Shown here piece by piece: positions 32,455 to 40,790 of a stretch of 64,000 bases of DNA. The translations under genes were made by a program, and so were the position numbers. The stretch comes from DASRHT01 sp035650355. Its GTDB lineage: Bacteria > Chloroflexota > Ktedonobacteria > Ktedonobacterales > Ktedonobacteraceae. The stretch is taken from contig DASRHT010000050.1 of NCBI GenBank assembly GCA_035650355.1, positions 1-64,000 on the forward strand, written 5' to 3'. Each line of letters begins with the position of its first letter. Position 1 is the stretch's first letter. Under the pieces are notes generated by a model. That model was not told the DNA's origin and did no database searches. It saw only the letters and a program-made list of their open reading frames with translations.

Positions 32455-33915
32455 ATGAGAAAATCATCTGATCTTACCGTGACTGACCAGTTTTGCGGAG
32501 CTGGAGGTTCTTCTCTGGGCGCGAAAGCTGCCGGAGGGAATGTCGTTCTCGCCATGAACCACTGGAAGCTGGCAGTCGAGACACATAATACCAATTTTCC
32601 TGAGACGTTACATGATTGCATCGATATTAGCGCCTGCGACCCGCGCCGCTATCCACGCACAGACCTATTAATTACCAGTCCAGAATGCACGAATCACTCC
32701 CTGGCCAAAGGCCAGCGTCGCAAACAGCAGGCGCAGCTGCACCTTTGGGAGACGCCAAAGATCGACCCTGGGGCAGAGCGTTCTCGCGCAACCATGTTCG
32801 ATGTGCCGCGTTTTGCTGAGTATCACCAGTATGAGCTGATCATCGTGGAAAACGTTGTGGAGGCCAGAGACTGGCTTCTCTTCGATGAGTGGCTCTTGAT
32901 CATGCAAAAGTTGGGCTACGCCTGGGAAATAGTTTACTTCAACTCCATGTTCGCGCACCCCACGCCACAATCGCGGGACCGGATGTACATCGTTTTCTGG
33001 AAAAAGGGGAACAAGGCCCCGGACTTGCGGTTTACGCCTCTGGCCTGGTGTCTGCAATGCAGCAAGGATGTTCCCTCCATCCAATCCTGGAAAAATCCGC
33101 TCAGGAAGTGGGGGCGCTATGGGAAACAGTACATCTATCGCTGCCCATCCTGTGCGTGTGAGGTGGCACCGTATTATTATGCAGCAGCGAGTGCCATCAA
33201 CTGGCACCTCCCTATCCAGCGTATTGGCGACCGCTCGAAACCCCTCAAGCTGAAGACGCTCCGACGGGTCGAGATCGGGTTACGCAGGTTCCACGAGGCG
33301 TTTCTTCTCCAGGCGAACAAAACGACGGACCGTGTGCGTCCCGTCTCCGCTGTCTTGCCAACCCAAACTGCTGATAACGGCCTGGCCCTGGTATCGCCTT
33401 TCCTGGTTGGCCTGAGTCATGGCAGCGATAGCGGAAGGGTTTCGTCGGTCCACACCCGCCCCATGCAGACACAGACGACCCGCCAGGATCAGGCCCTGGT
33501 TATTCCTTACCTCGTCGAATTGTACAGGACCGGAACGGCACGCTCCGCCGGGGAGCCGTTGAGCACCGTCGTTGCGGGAGGCAATCATCACGGCTTAGTG
33601 CTTTCGCCAGCTCTCTCATCCTCGTTTCTGGTAAGTTACTACGGCCAGGACGCTGTCCATTCCCTTGGCTCGGCAATGGGGACGGTCACCACGCGAGATC
33701 GCCATGCGCTCGTCACCCCGACAGAGGCGCATCCTCGCGTGGAGGATTGCTCCTTTCGCATGTTGCAGCCATCCGAGATCGGGCGGGCAATGGCATTCCC
33801 TGAAACCTATGTCGTGCTAGGCAACAAGCGCGAACAAACAAAGCAGTATGGTAACGCGGTCACTCCACCGGTCATGCAGATGATTATGGAGCGGTGCATT
33901 GCGACGTTCCAGTGA
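32455..33915 (+). CDS. C5 cytosine DNA methyltransferase
   Basis: 486 residues from ATG 32455 (GAAAGG upstream); a longer frame to 32299 overlaps the previous gene. C5-methyltransferase motifs are in order: I FCGAGGSSLG, IV with catalytic Cys in SPECTNHS (PPC-type loop altered to PEC), VI ENVVEA, VIII QSRDRMY, and X YGNAVTPPV at the C-terminus. A 'CLQCSKD...CPSCACE' pair of CxxC motifs sits in the target-recognition region, a probable zinc site. No restriction endonuclease partner is visible, so it is probably a protective orphan methyltransferase. It is co-directional with the helicase-methyltransferase and the replication ATPase. Confidence 0.85.
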   Translation: MRKSSDLTVTDQFCGAGGSSLGAKAAGGNVVLAMNHWKLAVETHNTNFPETLHDCIDISACDPRRYPRTDLLITSPECTNHSLAKGQRRKQQAQLHLWETPKIDPGAERSRATMFDVPRFAEYHQYELIIVENVVEARDWLLFDEWLLIMQKLGYAWEIVYFNSMFAHPTPQSRDRMYIVFWKKGNKAPDLRFTPLAWCLQCSKDVPSIQSWKNPLRKWGRYGKQYIYRCPSCACEVAPYYYAAASAINWHLPIQRIGDRSKPLKLKTLRRVEIGLRRFHEAFLLQANKTTDRVRPVSAVLPTQTADNGLALVSPFLVGLSHGSDSGRVSSVHTRPMQTQTTRQDQALVIPYLVELYRTGTARSAGEPLSTVVAGGNHHGLVLSPALSSSFLVSYYGQDAVHSLGSAMGTVTTRDRHALVTPTEAHPRVEDCSFRMLQPSEIGRAMAFPETYVVLGNKREQTKQYGNAVTPPVMQMIMERCIATFQ

Positions 33916-33925
33916 AGGAGAGGTT

Positions 33926-35584
33926 ATGACGCAAACAACAGATCACCTGTTTGAACAGGGGCGCGCGGTGTATACCTACATCCAGGCCCTTTGTGAGGGC
34001 AGGCGCCCACATCGACCAGAAGACCTGGGACCGTACGAGCCCTTTGTCATTCCGCTCGAAACAGCCCTCAATGCGGAAGCTCCTACAGCTATTGATCGTA
34101 CGTATGCGTCGCTCAAGGCAAGTAATACCTCTTTTCAACGATTCCTCGCACGCTACGAACAGGCTACTGCGTCCTCGTCGGTTGTCCTTCCCGGAGCCAA
34201 TGACGAAGGGTACGTTCCTTCTCTGCCCAAAAAAGCCTGCCTTGCAGAACAGGCGGGGCGCGGCGCGTGTCCCTGGCTCGATGAGGGCTATATCCCTTTT
34301 AGTAAAAAGTGGTCGCCTCGCGGGTATGAATTATTCCACGAAGCAACCGGACTCTGGCTGCTTTCGACGATTGCCGCCCGAAGAGTTGGTTTCCACTTTG
34401 GCGGCCCGCAATACACGCCACTTTATATTGCCCTGGTCGGTATCACGACGCTTCATAGAAAAAGCACAACGGTTAAGATTGCGACGACGGCACTAGAAAA
34501 AGCCGGATTACTCTGGCTCCTCTCGGCGAATGTGACGACGCCGCAAAAGCTTATGTCCAGCATGGCCGGAGGTAGCATACCAGCCGGATATGCTGCCCTG
34601 AGTCCTGAAGATCAAGAGCAAGTAAAAAACCGTCTTGCTTTCTCTGCTCAAATCGGATGGTTCTACGAAGAGTTCGGGATGCAGTTAGATGCAATGGTGC
34701 AAAAAAATGGCCCAATGGCAGATTTCAAAGGCTTGCTGCGCATCCTGGATGACTGCCTGGACACCTACAGGTATGATACCGTCGCGCGCGGAGCCGAACT
34801 GATCCGCAAGCCCTATCTCGCGCTATTGGCCTGTATGACCCCCTCGGATATACGGCCTTACGCCGGAAGTACCTCGAAGTTCTGGAAAGATGGCCTTTTT
34901 GCGCGATTTGCTTTCATCGTCCCGCCAGCGCACATGCGCAACCGTGATCGATTCCCTCGCGGAGAACAACGCGTTCCGGGCGAACTTTTACGGCCACTGG
35001 TTGACTGGCATCGCCGCTTAGGGGTTCCGTCCGTATCCATCGAACCGCTTTATGACAAACGCGGTGAAATGACCGAGCAGTATCAGATGGTCAGAGAGGA
35101 GCTGCACGAACACTTCTACCAGATCCGCCCCGAAATTGAGGACGCTTTTTATACCTACGAAGAGAGCCTGCTGGACATTGCGCAGGAGCATGGGACTGAA
35201 GTGCTGTACGGGAACTACGGACGGCTCCCGATGAAAACGTTGCGGATCGCGGCGCTGTTTGCTTCGCTCGCGAATAGTCCGCATATTGAGTTCAAGCATT
35301 GGGCGCGGGCGCAGGAAGTGACCGAACACTGGCGCAACTGCTTCCACGAACTCCTGGCCCAAGTGAGCGAGCCGGAGCCGACAGCAGAAAAGCAATTGGA
35401 GGACAAGGTGCTTGATGTGGTGATGACTCTGGGGACGCCAACCGCCCGTGAAGTCGCGCAGCGTGTGCATGAGTCTACGGATCGGGTGAAAACAATGCTT
35501 GACAGCTTAACCAGCAGTGGTGTTCTGGCCCGTGATGTGCAGCATCGAACTATTCGCTATTATTACAGCCCTACCACACCGTAA
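33926..35584 (+). CDS. DUF3987-like replication ATPase
   Basis: 552 residues from ATG 33926 (GAAGGAGAGG upstream). The central region has the DUF3987 layout: 'YIALVGITTLHRKSTTVKIA' at the P-loop position (K-S-T kept, glycines changed), 'GWFYEEFGMQLDAM' at the Walker B position, and 'KPYLALLACMTPSDI' after it. The C-terminal 70 residues read as a winged helix ('VMTLGTPTAREVAQRVHESTDRVKTMLDSLTSSGVL'). DUF3987 proteins accompany primases on plasmids and phages and are presumed helicase-like loaders. The degenerate P-loop makes ATP hydrolysis uncertain. Directly downstream lie the iteron region and the primase-polymerase gene, supporting a replication role. Confidence 0.65.
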   Translation: MTQTTDHLFEQGRAVYTYIQALCEGRRPHRPEDLGPYEPFVIPLETALNAEAPTAIDRTYASLKASNTSFQRFLARYEQATASSSVVLPGANDEGYVPSLPKKACLAEQAGRGACPWLDEGYIPFSKKWSPRGYELFHEATGLWLLSTIAARRVGFHFGGPQYTPLYIALVGITTLHRKSTTVKIATTALEKAGLLWLLSANVTTPQKLMSSMAGGSIPAGYAALSPEDQEQVKNRLAFSAQIGWFYEEFGMQLDAMVQKNGPMADFKGLLRILDDCLDTYRYDTVARGAELIRKPYLALLACMTPSDIRPYAGSTSKFWKDGLFARFAFIVPPAHMRNRDRFPRGEQRVPGELLRPLVDWHRRLGVPSVSIEPLYDKRGEMTEQYQMVREELHEHFYQIRPEIEDAFYTYEESLLDIAQEHGTEVLYGNYGRLPMKTLRIAALFASLANSPHIEFKHWARAQEVTEHWRNCFHELLAQVSEPEPTAEKQLEDKVLDVVMTLGTPTAREVAQRVHESTDRVKTMLDSLTSSGVLARDVQHRTIRYYYSPTTP

Positions 35585-35601
35585 CCGCTTTCCATTGCCA
35601 G

Positions 35602-35629
35602 AATGCCATTTTTCAGCCGAGGGGGTCAG
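35602..35629. repeat. 28-bp repeat, copy 2 (inverted relative to 13379)
   Basis: Exact reverse complement of 13379-13406, located 18 bp after the DUF3987-like gene and 95 bp before the first iteron. Confidence 0.85.
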
Positions 35630-35723
35630 AAAAAAGGGGCCTTGCCAGAGGAAGGGGGGATATATATATACCTTTTCCAAAATACCATGCCTGTGAGGTT
35701 CTTTACCCCTCTCCCGAAAGGCA

Positions 35724-36044
35724 AAGTGTAGCAAGTGTAGCAAAACCTTTCTGAACTCACACCGTCCTTCAACCCGCCATAATCCTGACGTTAGACAAAG
35801 TGTAGCAAGTGTAGCAAGCGTAGCAGGGGGACACCAGGGAAATTTGAGCGTATCTATTGCTACACTTCCGGTACTCGAACAAAGTGTAGCAAGTGTAGCA
35901 CCGTAGCAAGTGTAGCAAGAAGGAAAAATACGCACACCTGTTGCTACACTTGTTATATTGCTAGCAATATTGCAAGTGTAGCACACCTTGAGCGTAAAAT
36001 AAGGGGATTGCTACACTTGCTACGGTGCTACACTTGCTACACTT
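35724..36044. repeat. Iteron array with nested dyad symmetry (candidate replication origin)
   Basis: AAGTGTAGC occurs forward at 35724, 35733, 35798, 35807, 35882, 35891, 35908 and 35974 (variant AAGCGTAGC at 35816), and reversed near 35859, 35943, 36010, 36027 and 36036. Tandem copies are 9 bp apart. A 36-bp block at 35882-35917 is the exact reverse complement of 36009-36044. Inside it, TGCTACACTTG (35942-35952) mirrors 35973-35983, and a perfect 16-bp palindrome ATATTGCTAGCAATAT is at 35955-35970. All three dyads share one centre (about 35963). Iterons plus a central AT-containing palindrome next to replication genes suit an origin or its copy-control site. Confidence 0.7.
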
Positions 36045-36234
36045 CACCAAACCATGCAGAAACCAGGACAAGAAGCAAAGAAGAATACCTATGTTAGCAT
36101 AGGGAGTTTTCTAATAGAAAAGTCTATAGTACATGTGCATTGTCCTCTCAGCCCTCTCTTCTCTGCCTAGTTGCTCGGGTATTGCATGCCGCTTCTTCTT
36201 TCCACGTTTTTCCTGCAAAATTTGTGAGGTGTCT

Positions 36235-39200
36235 ATGTCTGTTTCCGCTAGCTCCCTCAACGTCGTGGGAGTGTTTCAACGCTATACCCGTCTTTCTCCT
36301 GCAAGTCATACTGGTAAGCAATGGCAAGGGGCATGCCCTTTTAGCGATTGCAGTGCTGATGAGGATGGGTTTGTGGTCTGGCCAGCCCTGACCGCGCGAG
36401 GATGCCATTATTATTGCCGAGGATGCGGACGCGCGGGCGATGTCCTGTCTTTTGTCTGCGCCTATGAAGGCATTTCCCGCCGCAGGGCCTGCGAAATGCT
36501 CGGTATTCCCTACGACGAAACCGGCCCGTTAGATGACCTGGCGCTGCCAAAGATAGCACCCGACGATCCACCGACTGATGCATGGCAGCGTCGTGCCTCT
36601 CTTTTTGTCCAGGAGTCAGTGAAACGATTGTGGAGCGACGAGGGAGGGCCTGCGCGGGAGTACTTGTACCGGCGCGGGTTCACTGATGATCTCATCAGGC
36701 AGGCTCAGCTCGGGTATCACAGAACAACGCGTGTTGACCCCGCTGGCGAATGGGGAATTGCTGAGGGATTGCACATCGAAAAAGTATGGTTGCCACGCGG
36801 TATCGTTATTCCGTGGATGGCCGGACAGTGTGTCTGGAAGCTCAACATCCGTCGGGGCGATAAAGACATTGAACACGACCTGCAGCAGGCCAGGGCCAGC
36901 GGGAAAAAGCCGCGCAAGTGTAAATACGTCGAAGTCCAGGGCAGTGCCAATTACCTCTACCAGACCGATACCATCATGCCAAACCGCCCGGTTCTGCTCG
37001 TAGAAAGTGAGTTTGATGCTCTGGCGGCCATCCAGGCAGGCATTCAGGATATTGCGGGGTGTCTTGCCACCGGTTCGACCGGACGAGGACGCACTCCACG
37101 CGCTTTGAGTGCGCTTGCACTGGCTTCTCGCGTCTTAGTTGCCTTTGATGTTGACGAGAAGGGGCATGGAGATGAGGCGGCGCGCTGGTGGCTTCGCACC
37201 TTGCCGCATGCAACCAGACTACAACCCTGGATGCACGATGTGAACGAAATGTTGCAACAGCACCAGGACATTCGTCAGTGGGTCACGCTTGGGCTGGAAA
37301 TACCAACCCAGGCCGTTACAATTGAGCCGCAAGAAGAGCGGCCCCGAAAGGATGAACAGAGCATGTACTCCTCTCACAACGGCACACAGGATATGCCAGA
37401 ACTATCACTGGCCTGTAGTATCTGCGGGGCGGAGGTCGAGTATTATAGCGATCAAGGCGTTGCCTATTGCGAGCAGCACTGGACAGCATATACTCAACCT
37501 CCAATAGCTGTGTCACAGGAGCATGGTTCCACAACACCATGCCTCTCCCTTCTCACATCAGCACAAGAAGTCATGGACCTGGCTGCACAGTTCAGCGCAA
37601 CACAACCCGGCCAGATGGTGCTTGATCTGGAAACGACCGGATTAGATCCGCGTAGAAGTAAAGTGATTACATTGGCATTGGGAACACCTGAGCAGGTGAT
37701 GGTGATTGATCTGCGTAGCTACTATACCGCCGATGCTTCTCAGCAACACGCCTGGAAAGAGGCCCTTCAGTCTCTGCTCCATCGCGAGGAGACGCTTTGG
37801 ATTGGACACCACCTGAAGTTCGACTGGTCCTTTCTCGCTCAACACTTTGAGGTACAGCTACGGCAGGTCTATGATACGATGCTGGTTGAGAAGCTGCTCC
37901 ATGCTGGAATCCACGTTTCTACCTCGTTGAAGGCCAGTGCGGAACGCTACGGGATTGAGGTTTCGAAAGAGCAACGTTCCTGGTTCATCGATCTGGACCA
38001 ACGGTTAGCAGAATGGCTCGCTCCACTGCCGGTAGAGCAACTGGCCTACATCCAGCAAGATATTGTGGTTCCCTATCACATCTATGAGCGTCAACAGGAG
38101 GCTATTGCCCAGCACGATCTGGCGCGCGTGGTGTCGTTAGAACATCAAGCCTTGCCCGCCATCGCAGCGATGGAAGTGCATGGAGTCTGTATAGAGGGCG
38201 CACGTTGGCGCAGCATTCTCACCACCAGGCATGAGCAAAAGACAACACTGGAAAAACAGATCAAGCAGATATTGGGTCAGGCGCTAGCCAGCGCACAACC
38301 GACACGAGAAACGCTCTTTGGCGAGAGCATCCTGCCAGCAGTGAATCTCGCATCTTCTGAACAACTCCTGGAGGCCCTCGGAGGATTAGGGGTGTATGTC
38401 ACCTCAACATCAAAAGAGGCATTGCAAGACGTCGTCCAGCAGCACGCAGTCATTCCGCTACTACTGGAATGGAAGGCGCTGGAGAAGTTCGAAACGGCCT
38501 TCGGCGAGAATGTCCTGGGTTATATCACAACCGACGGGCGCATTCATGCGACCTTTGACCAGCTCGGAGCGGCCTCTGGCCGGATCATCAGTCGCGAGCC
38601 AAATCTGCAACAGATTCCCAAGCCGACAGAAAAAGATGATCCGTTTGACTTACGGCGCTGCTTCGTCGCCCCAGAAGGCTGCAAGCTGCTGATCGCGGAT
38701 CTCTCCAATATCGAATTGCGCATCCTAGCCGACGTCTCCGGTGATGCTGCCATGCTACAGTTTTTTGCCCAGGACAAAGACCCGCAGAGTGAAAAAGACC
38801 TGCATGGTGAAACAGCAAAGCTGATGTTCCGCCTCCCGGCAGATACTAACCCGAGGGAATACCTGGTGAACGGGAAGAAGGCGCGTGACATCGCGAAAAC
38901 CGTCAACTTCGGATTAGCGTATGGGATGGGAGCGCAGGGCCTGGCGAACCGTGTTGGGGTAGACCTGGAAACGGCGAAACGCTTGATGCGTACCTACTTT
39001 GCAACCTATAAGGGCGTCGCGGCATATCTTGCACGATCTGGCAAGGAAGGTATCGCTAGAGGATATGCGCGCTCGCTCTCCGGGCGCAAGCGGTTTTTTG
39101 CAAGCGAAGAACTTCAGAAACGGCGAGGGGAAGCCGAACGCAGCGCGAAAAACCACCCGATCCAGGGGACTAACGCCGATATTCTCAAGCACGCCATTGC

Positions 39201-39405
39201 CCTGCTCTACCATCAGTTGCCAGTCGGAGTCCACCTCGTCTTAACTGTCCACGATGAAATCGTGCTGGAGTGTCCCGAAGCCCTGATTGCAGAGGCAGAG
39301 CAGGTTCTCAAGGATGCAATGGTGCAGGCGTGCAGGGAGTATCTCAAGGTAGTCCATATTCCAGAGCCAGATGTGCTGGTTGAGGGATATTGGAAAAAGG
39401 GGTAG
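36235..39405 (+). CDS. Primase - DNA polymerase I fusion (Zn finger, TOPRIM, 3'-5' exonuclease, family A polymerase)
   Basis: 1056 residues from ATG 36235 (GAGGTG upstream; a longer frame from 36133 lacks a site). Order: DnaG-like zinc finger with C34, C39, C61, C64 and 'GRAGDVLSFV'; TOPRIM with E257 in VESEFDAL and D305/D307 in FDVDEKG; a second Cys/His knuckle (C394, C397, C412, H415); a DEDDy exonuclease with D464/E466 in DLETTGLD, D530, and Y605/D609; then a family A polymerase with motif A D822 (ADLSNIELR), motif B R884-K888 to Y896 (KTVNFGLAYG) and motif C H1006-D1007-E1008 (VHDE). All catalytic residues are present. It would prime, extend and proofread in one chain. I know of no described protein with this exact order. 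Confidence 0.9.
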   Translation: MSVSASSLNVVGVFQRYTRLSPASHTGKQWQGACPFSDCSADEDGFVVWPALTARGCHYYCRGCGRAGDVLSFVCAYEGISRRRACEMLGIPYDETGPLDDLALPKIAPDDPPTDAWQRRASLFVQESVKRLWSDEGGPAREYLYRRGFTDDLIRQAQLGYHRTTRVDPAGEWGIAEGLHIEKVWLPRGIVIPWMAGQCVWKLNIRRGDKDIEHDLQQARASGKKPRKCKYVEVQGSANYLYQTDTIMPNRPVLLVESEFDALAAIQAGIQDIAGCLATGSTGRGRTPRALSALALASRVLVAFDVDEKGHGDEAARWWLRTLPHATRLQPWMHDVNEMLQQHQDIRQWVTLGLEIPTQAVTIEPQEERPRKDEQSMYSSHNGTQDMPELSLACSICGAEVEYYSDQGVAYCEQHWTAYTQPPIAVSQEHGSTTPCLSLLTSAQEVMDLAAQFSATQPGQMVLDLETTGLDPRRSKVITLALGTPEQVMVIDLRSYYTADASQQHAWKEALQSLLHREETLWIGHHLKFDWSFLAQHFEVQLRQVYDTMLVEKLLHAGIHVSTSLKASAERYGIEVSKEQRSWFIDLDQRLAEWLAPLPVEQLAYIQQDIVVPYHIYERQQEAIAQHDLARVVSLEHQALPAIAAMEVHGVCIEGARWRSILTTRHEQKTTLEKQIKQILGQALASAQPTRETLFGESILPAVNLASSEQLLEALGGLGVYVTSTSKEALQDVVQQHAVIPLLLEWKALEKFETAFGENVLGYITTDGRIHATFDQLGAASGRIISREPNLQQIPKPTEKDDPFDLRRCFVAPEGCKLLIADLSNIELRILADVSGDAAMLQFFAQDKDPQSEKDLHGETAKLMFRLPADTNPREYLVNGKKARDIAKTVNFGLAYGMGAQGLANRVGVDLETAKRLMRTYFATYKGVAAYLARSGKEGIARGYARSLSGRKRFFASEELQKRRGEAERSAKNHPIQGTNADILKHAIALLYHQLPVGVHLVLTVHDEIVLECPEALIAEAEQVLKDAMVQACREYLKVVHIPEPDVLVEGYWKKG

Positions 39406-39490
39406 ATAATACCCTCTCCCCTTAAACACTTCATTGATGCCCTGCTTTTCTTACATCTGGACACTAACCCACAAAAATTGACGACCCCTT

Positions 39491-39520
39491 TGTCATCAAA
39501 AGTGAACAGCTTGTGTTCAT
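39491..39520. promoter_or_regulatory. Repeated regulatory motif plus TGAACA dyad
   Basis: TTGTCATCAAAAGTGAAC (39491-39508) recurs with one change at 49285-49302, each about 40-60 bp before a small gene start. Here TGAACA (39504-39509) also pairs with TGTTCA (39515-39520) across 5 bp. Candidate operator or promoter element of the element's own regulators. Confidence 0.45.
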
Positions 39521-39546
39521 TTTGAACGAAAGGAAGCAGGACCATT

Positions 39547-39798
39547 GTGAAAATTCGTCACTTGAAAAAGATTCTTCACCAGCGCGGCTATACCGTCCGC
39601 GCTGGCAAAGGGAGCCACTTTATCTGGACGCATCCTCATCGGCCAGATAGACCCATTGTCTTAAACGGGTCAGATAGCGAAGATGCCCGTCCCTGGCAGA
39701 TTGCACGCGTGTGCAAAGGCCAGCGATATCACCGGAGTGCGTCCTTCTCTGATGCATGCAATCACACAACCGGAAGGAGCAGCCATCATGGGCACTGA
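39547..39798 (+). CDS. HicA/YcfA-like small protein
   Basis: 83 residues from GTG 39547. The first 50 ('KIRHLKKILHQRGYTVRAGKGSHFIWTHPHRPDRPIVLNG') match the HicA fold, with the G-x-S-H-x-x-W/F motif holding the catalytic His. HicA proteins are mRNA-cleaving toxins normally paired with HicB. No HicB is seen next door, and the C-terminus ('DARPWQIARVCKGQRYHRSAS...') differs from HicA, so it may be a solitary double-stranded-RNA-binding-type relative. It overlaps the next gene by 11 bp. Confidence 0.6.
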   Translation: MKIRHLKKILHQRGYTVRAGKGSHFIWTHPHRPDRPIVLNGSDSEDARPWQIARVCKGQRYHRSASFSDACNHTTGRSSHHGH

Positions 39799-40111
39799 GT
39801 TAGTTCCATATTCATTCCAGACAGACGTTCTTCCCAGAAGGCCAGCGCAACCTTTAGCCTCTGGAACACTGCAAGGGGTGCATCTCACAATGGCACCCGA
39901 TAACAGGGAATGGATTTTTGAAAAGATCGAGCAATGGTTTGCCGAGCGCGATGACGTGGGGATTGTCGATACGGGGATCTCTGACAAACAAGGCGTGGGC
40001 TACATTATTCTCGAATGGTACGAGTATGAGATTGACCCCCTTTTTATCGCCATCCTCACACATGACGAACTAATCGAAGACTACACCGTGTATGAAGCGG
40101 AGGTGCAATAA
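39788..40111 (+). CDS. Hypothetical acidic protein
   Basis: 107 residues from ATG 39788 (GGAAGGAG upstream). The C-terminal 65 residues are acidic and aromatic ('NREWIFEKIEQWFAERDDVGIVDTGISDKQGVGYIILEWYEYEIDPLFIAILTHDELIEDY'). No family was recognised. It sits between a HicA-like gene and a membrane-protein gene and shares its last base with the latter's start (TAATG). A role as partner or antitoxin for the HicA-like protein is possible only by position. Confidence 0.5.
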   Translation: MGTELVPYSFQTDVLPRRPAQPLASGTLQGVHLTMAPDNREWIFEKIEQWFAERDDVGIVDTGISDKQGVGYIILEWYEYEIDPLFIAILTHDELIEDYTVYEAEVQ

Positions 40112-40779
40112 TGGCACCAATACGACGCGGTAGAACCGGCGCACAGCAGGCAGTCGGCGCTGATCACTTCATCAATGGGATTGTTGCCCTCTCTCCGCTC
40201 ATGTTGATTGTGCTCATCCTCATTAGCGGCGTGGCATTTTTCTTCTTCTCCCAATTGCAGATTACCAGTACCGAGCAGACTGTTTTTGATATCCTGCAGG
40301 TTTCCACGCAGCTGGTCCCTGGGATGACGGCTAACCAACTTCAGCAATTTATGAATGGGCAGCTTGATCACTACCAGACCATCGCGACAGCTATAGGCTG
40401 GGCGGTGCAGATCGCTCTCTTCATGCTCTCCTTTCCGGTCGATGCCGCGCTCCATTCGCTGCACCGGCGGTTCAATCAGGATGTCTCACCAGCTCTGACG
40501 GCGAGTGCGCTCAACTATAGTCGATGGCGTTCGTTTCTGACTCGGGCCCTCATTGGCGGCGATATTCTGACTGATTTCTATTATGTCGCCAAAGGCCATA
40601 ACCTCATCACAAGCACGGTCCTGGGAGTCATTCCCACGAGCTTCGGTCCCGATGCCTTCGGGGTGATCCTCATTGGGATTGTCTATCCGATAGCCGTTTG
40701 TTTTGTCACCATTTTTGTTGGGAAGTACCTGCTCGTGTTTGTTGAGGCCCTCATTGAGAAATTTCCGCGAGGGGTATAA
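40111..40779 (+). CDS. Multi-pass membrane protein of the second transfer-like module
   Basis: 222 residues with three or four hydrophobic helices (about 24-48, 95-112, 155-180 and 185-210) and a short basic N-terminus. No known family. It heads a three-gene block (40111-44369) of membrane protein, membrane-anchored HerA-like ATPase and large membrane protein with only 11-36 bp between genes, so the products likely form one envelope complex, perhaps for DNA transfer or segregation. Confidence 0.6.
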   Translation: MAPIRRGRTGAQQAVGADHFINGIVALSPLMLIVLILISGVAFFFFSQLQITSTEQTVFDILQVSTQLVPGMTANQLQQFMNGQLDHYQTIATAIGWAVQIALFMLSFPVDAALHSLHRRFNQDVSPALTASALNYSRWRSFLTRALIGGDILTDFYYVAKGHNLITSTVLGVIPTSFGPDAFGVILIGIVYPIAVCFVTIFVGKYLLVFVEALIEKFPRGV

Positions 40780-40790
40780 GGAGCATCACT

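Larger units (their letters stand above)
35585..36234. other. 650-bp gene-free region with iterons, likely origin
   Basis: It contains the 28-bp inverted repeat copy, at least 14 AAGTGTAGC-type iterons in both orientations, and a nested dyad centred near 35963, just upstream of the primase-polymerase. The minus-strand 159-codon frame across 35507-35986 is made of iteron-derived CYTC/ATL repeats and is not a gene. Confidence 0.65.

Noticed and set aside
35507..35986. 159-codon minus-strand frame with repeated CYTC and ATL peptides
   Set aside because: The peptide repeats simply translate the AAGTGTAGC iterons, and the frame overlaps the 3' end of the DUF3987-like gene.
39504..39520. TGAACA/TGTTCA dyad as a LexA (SOS) box
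   Set aside because: The spacing between GAAC and GTTC is 7 bp instead of the 4 bp of the usual Gram-positive-type box, so I list it only as a generic operator.
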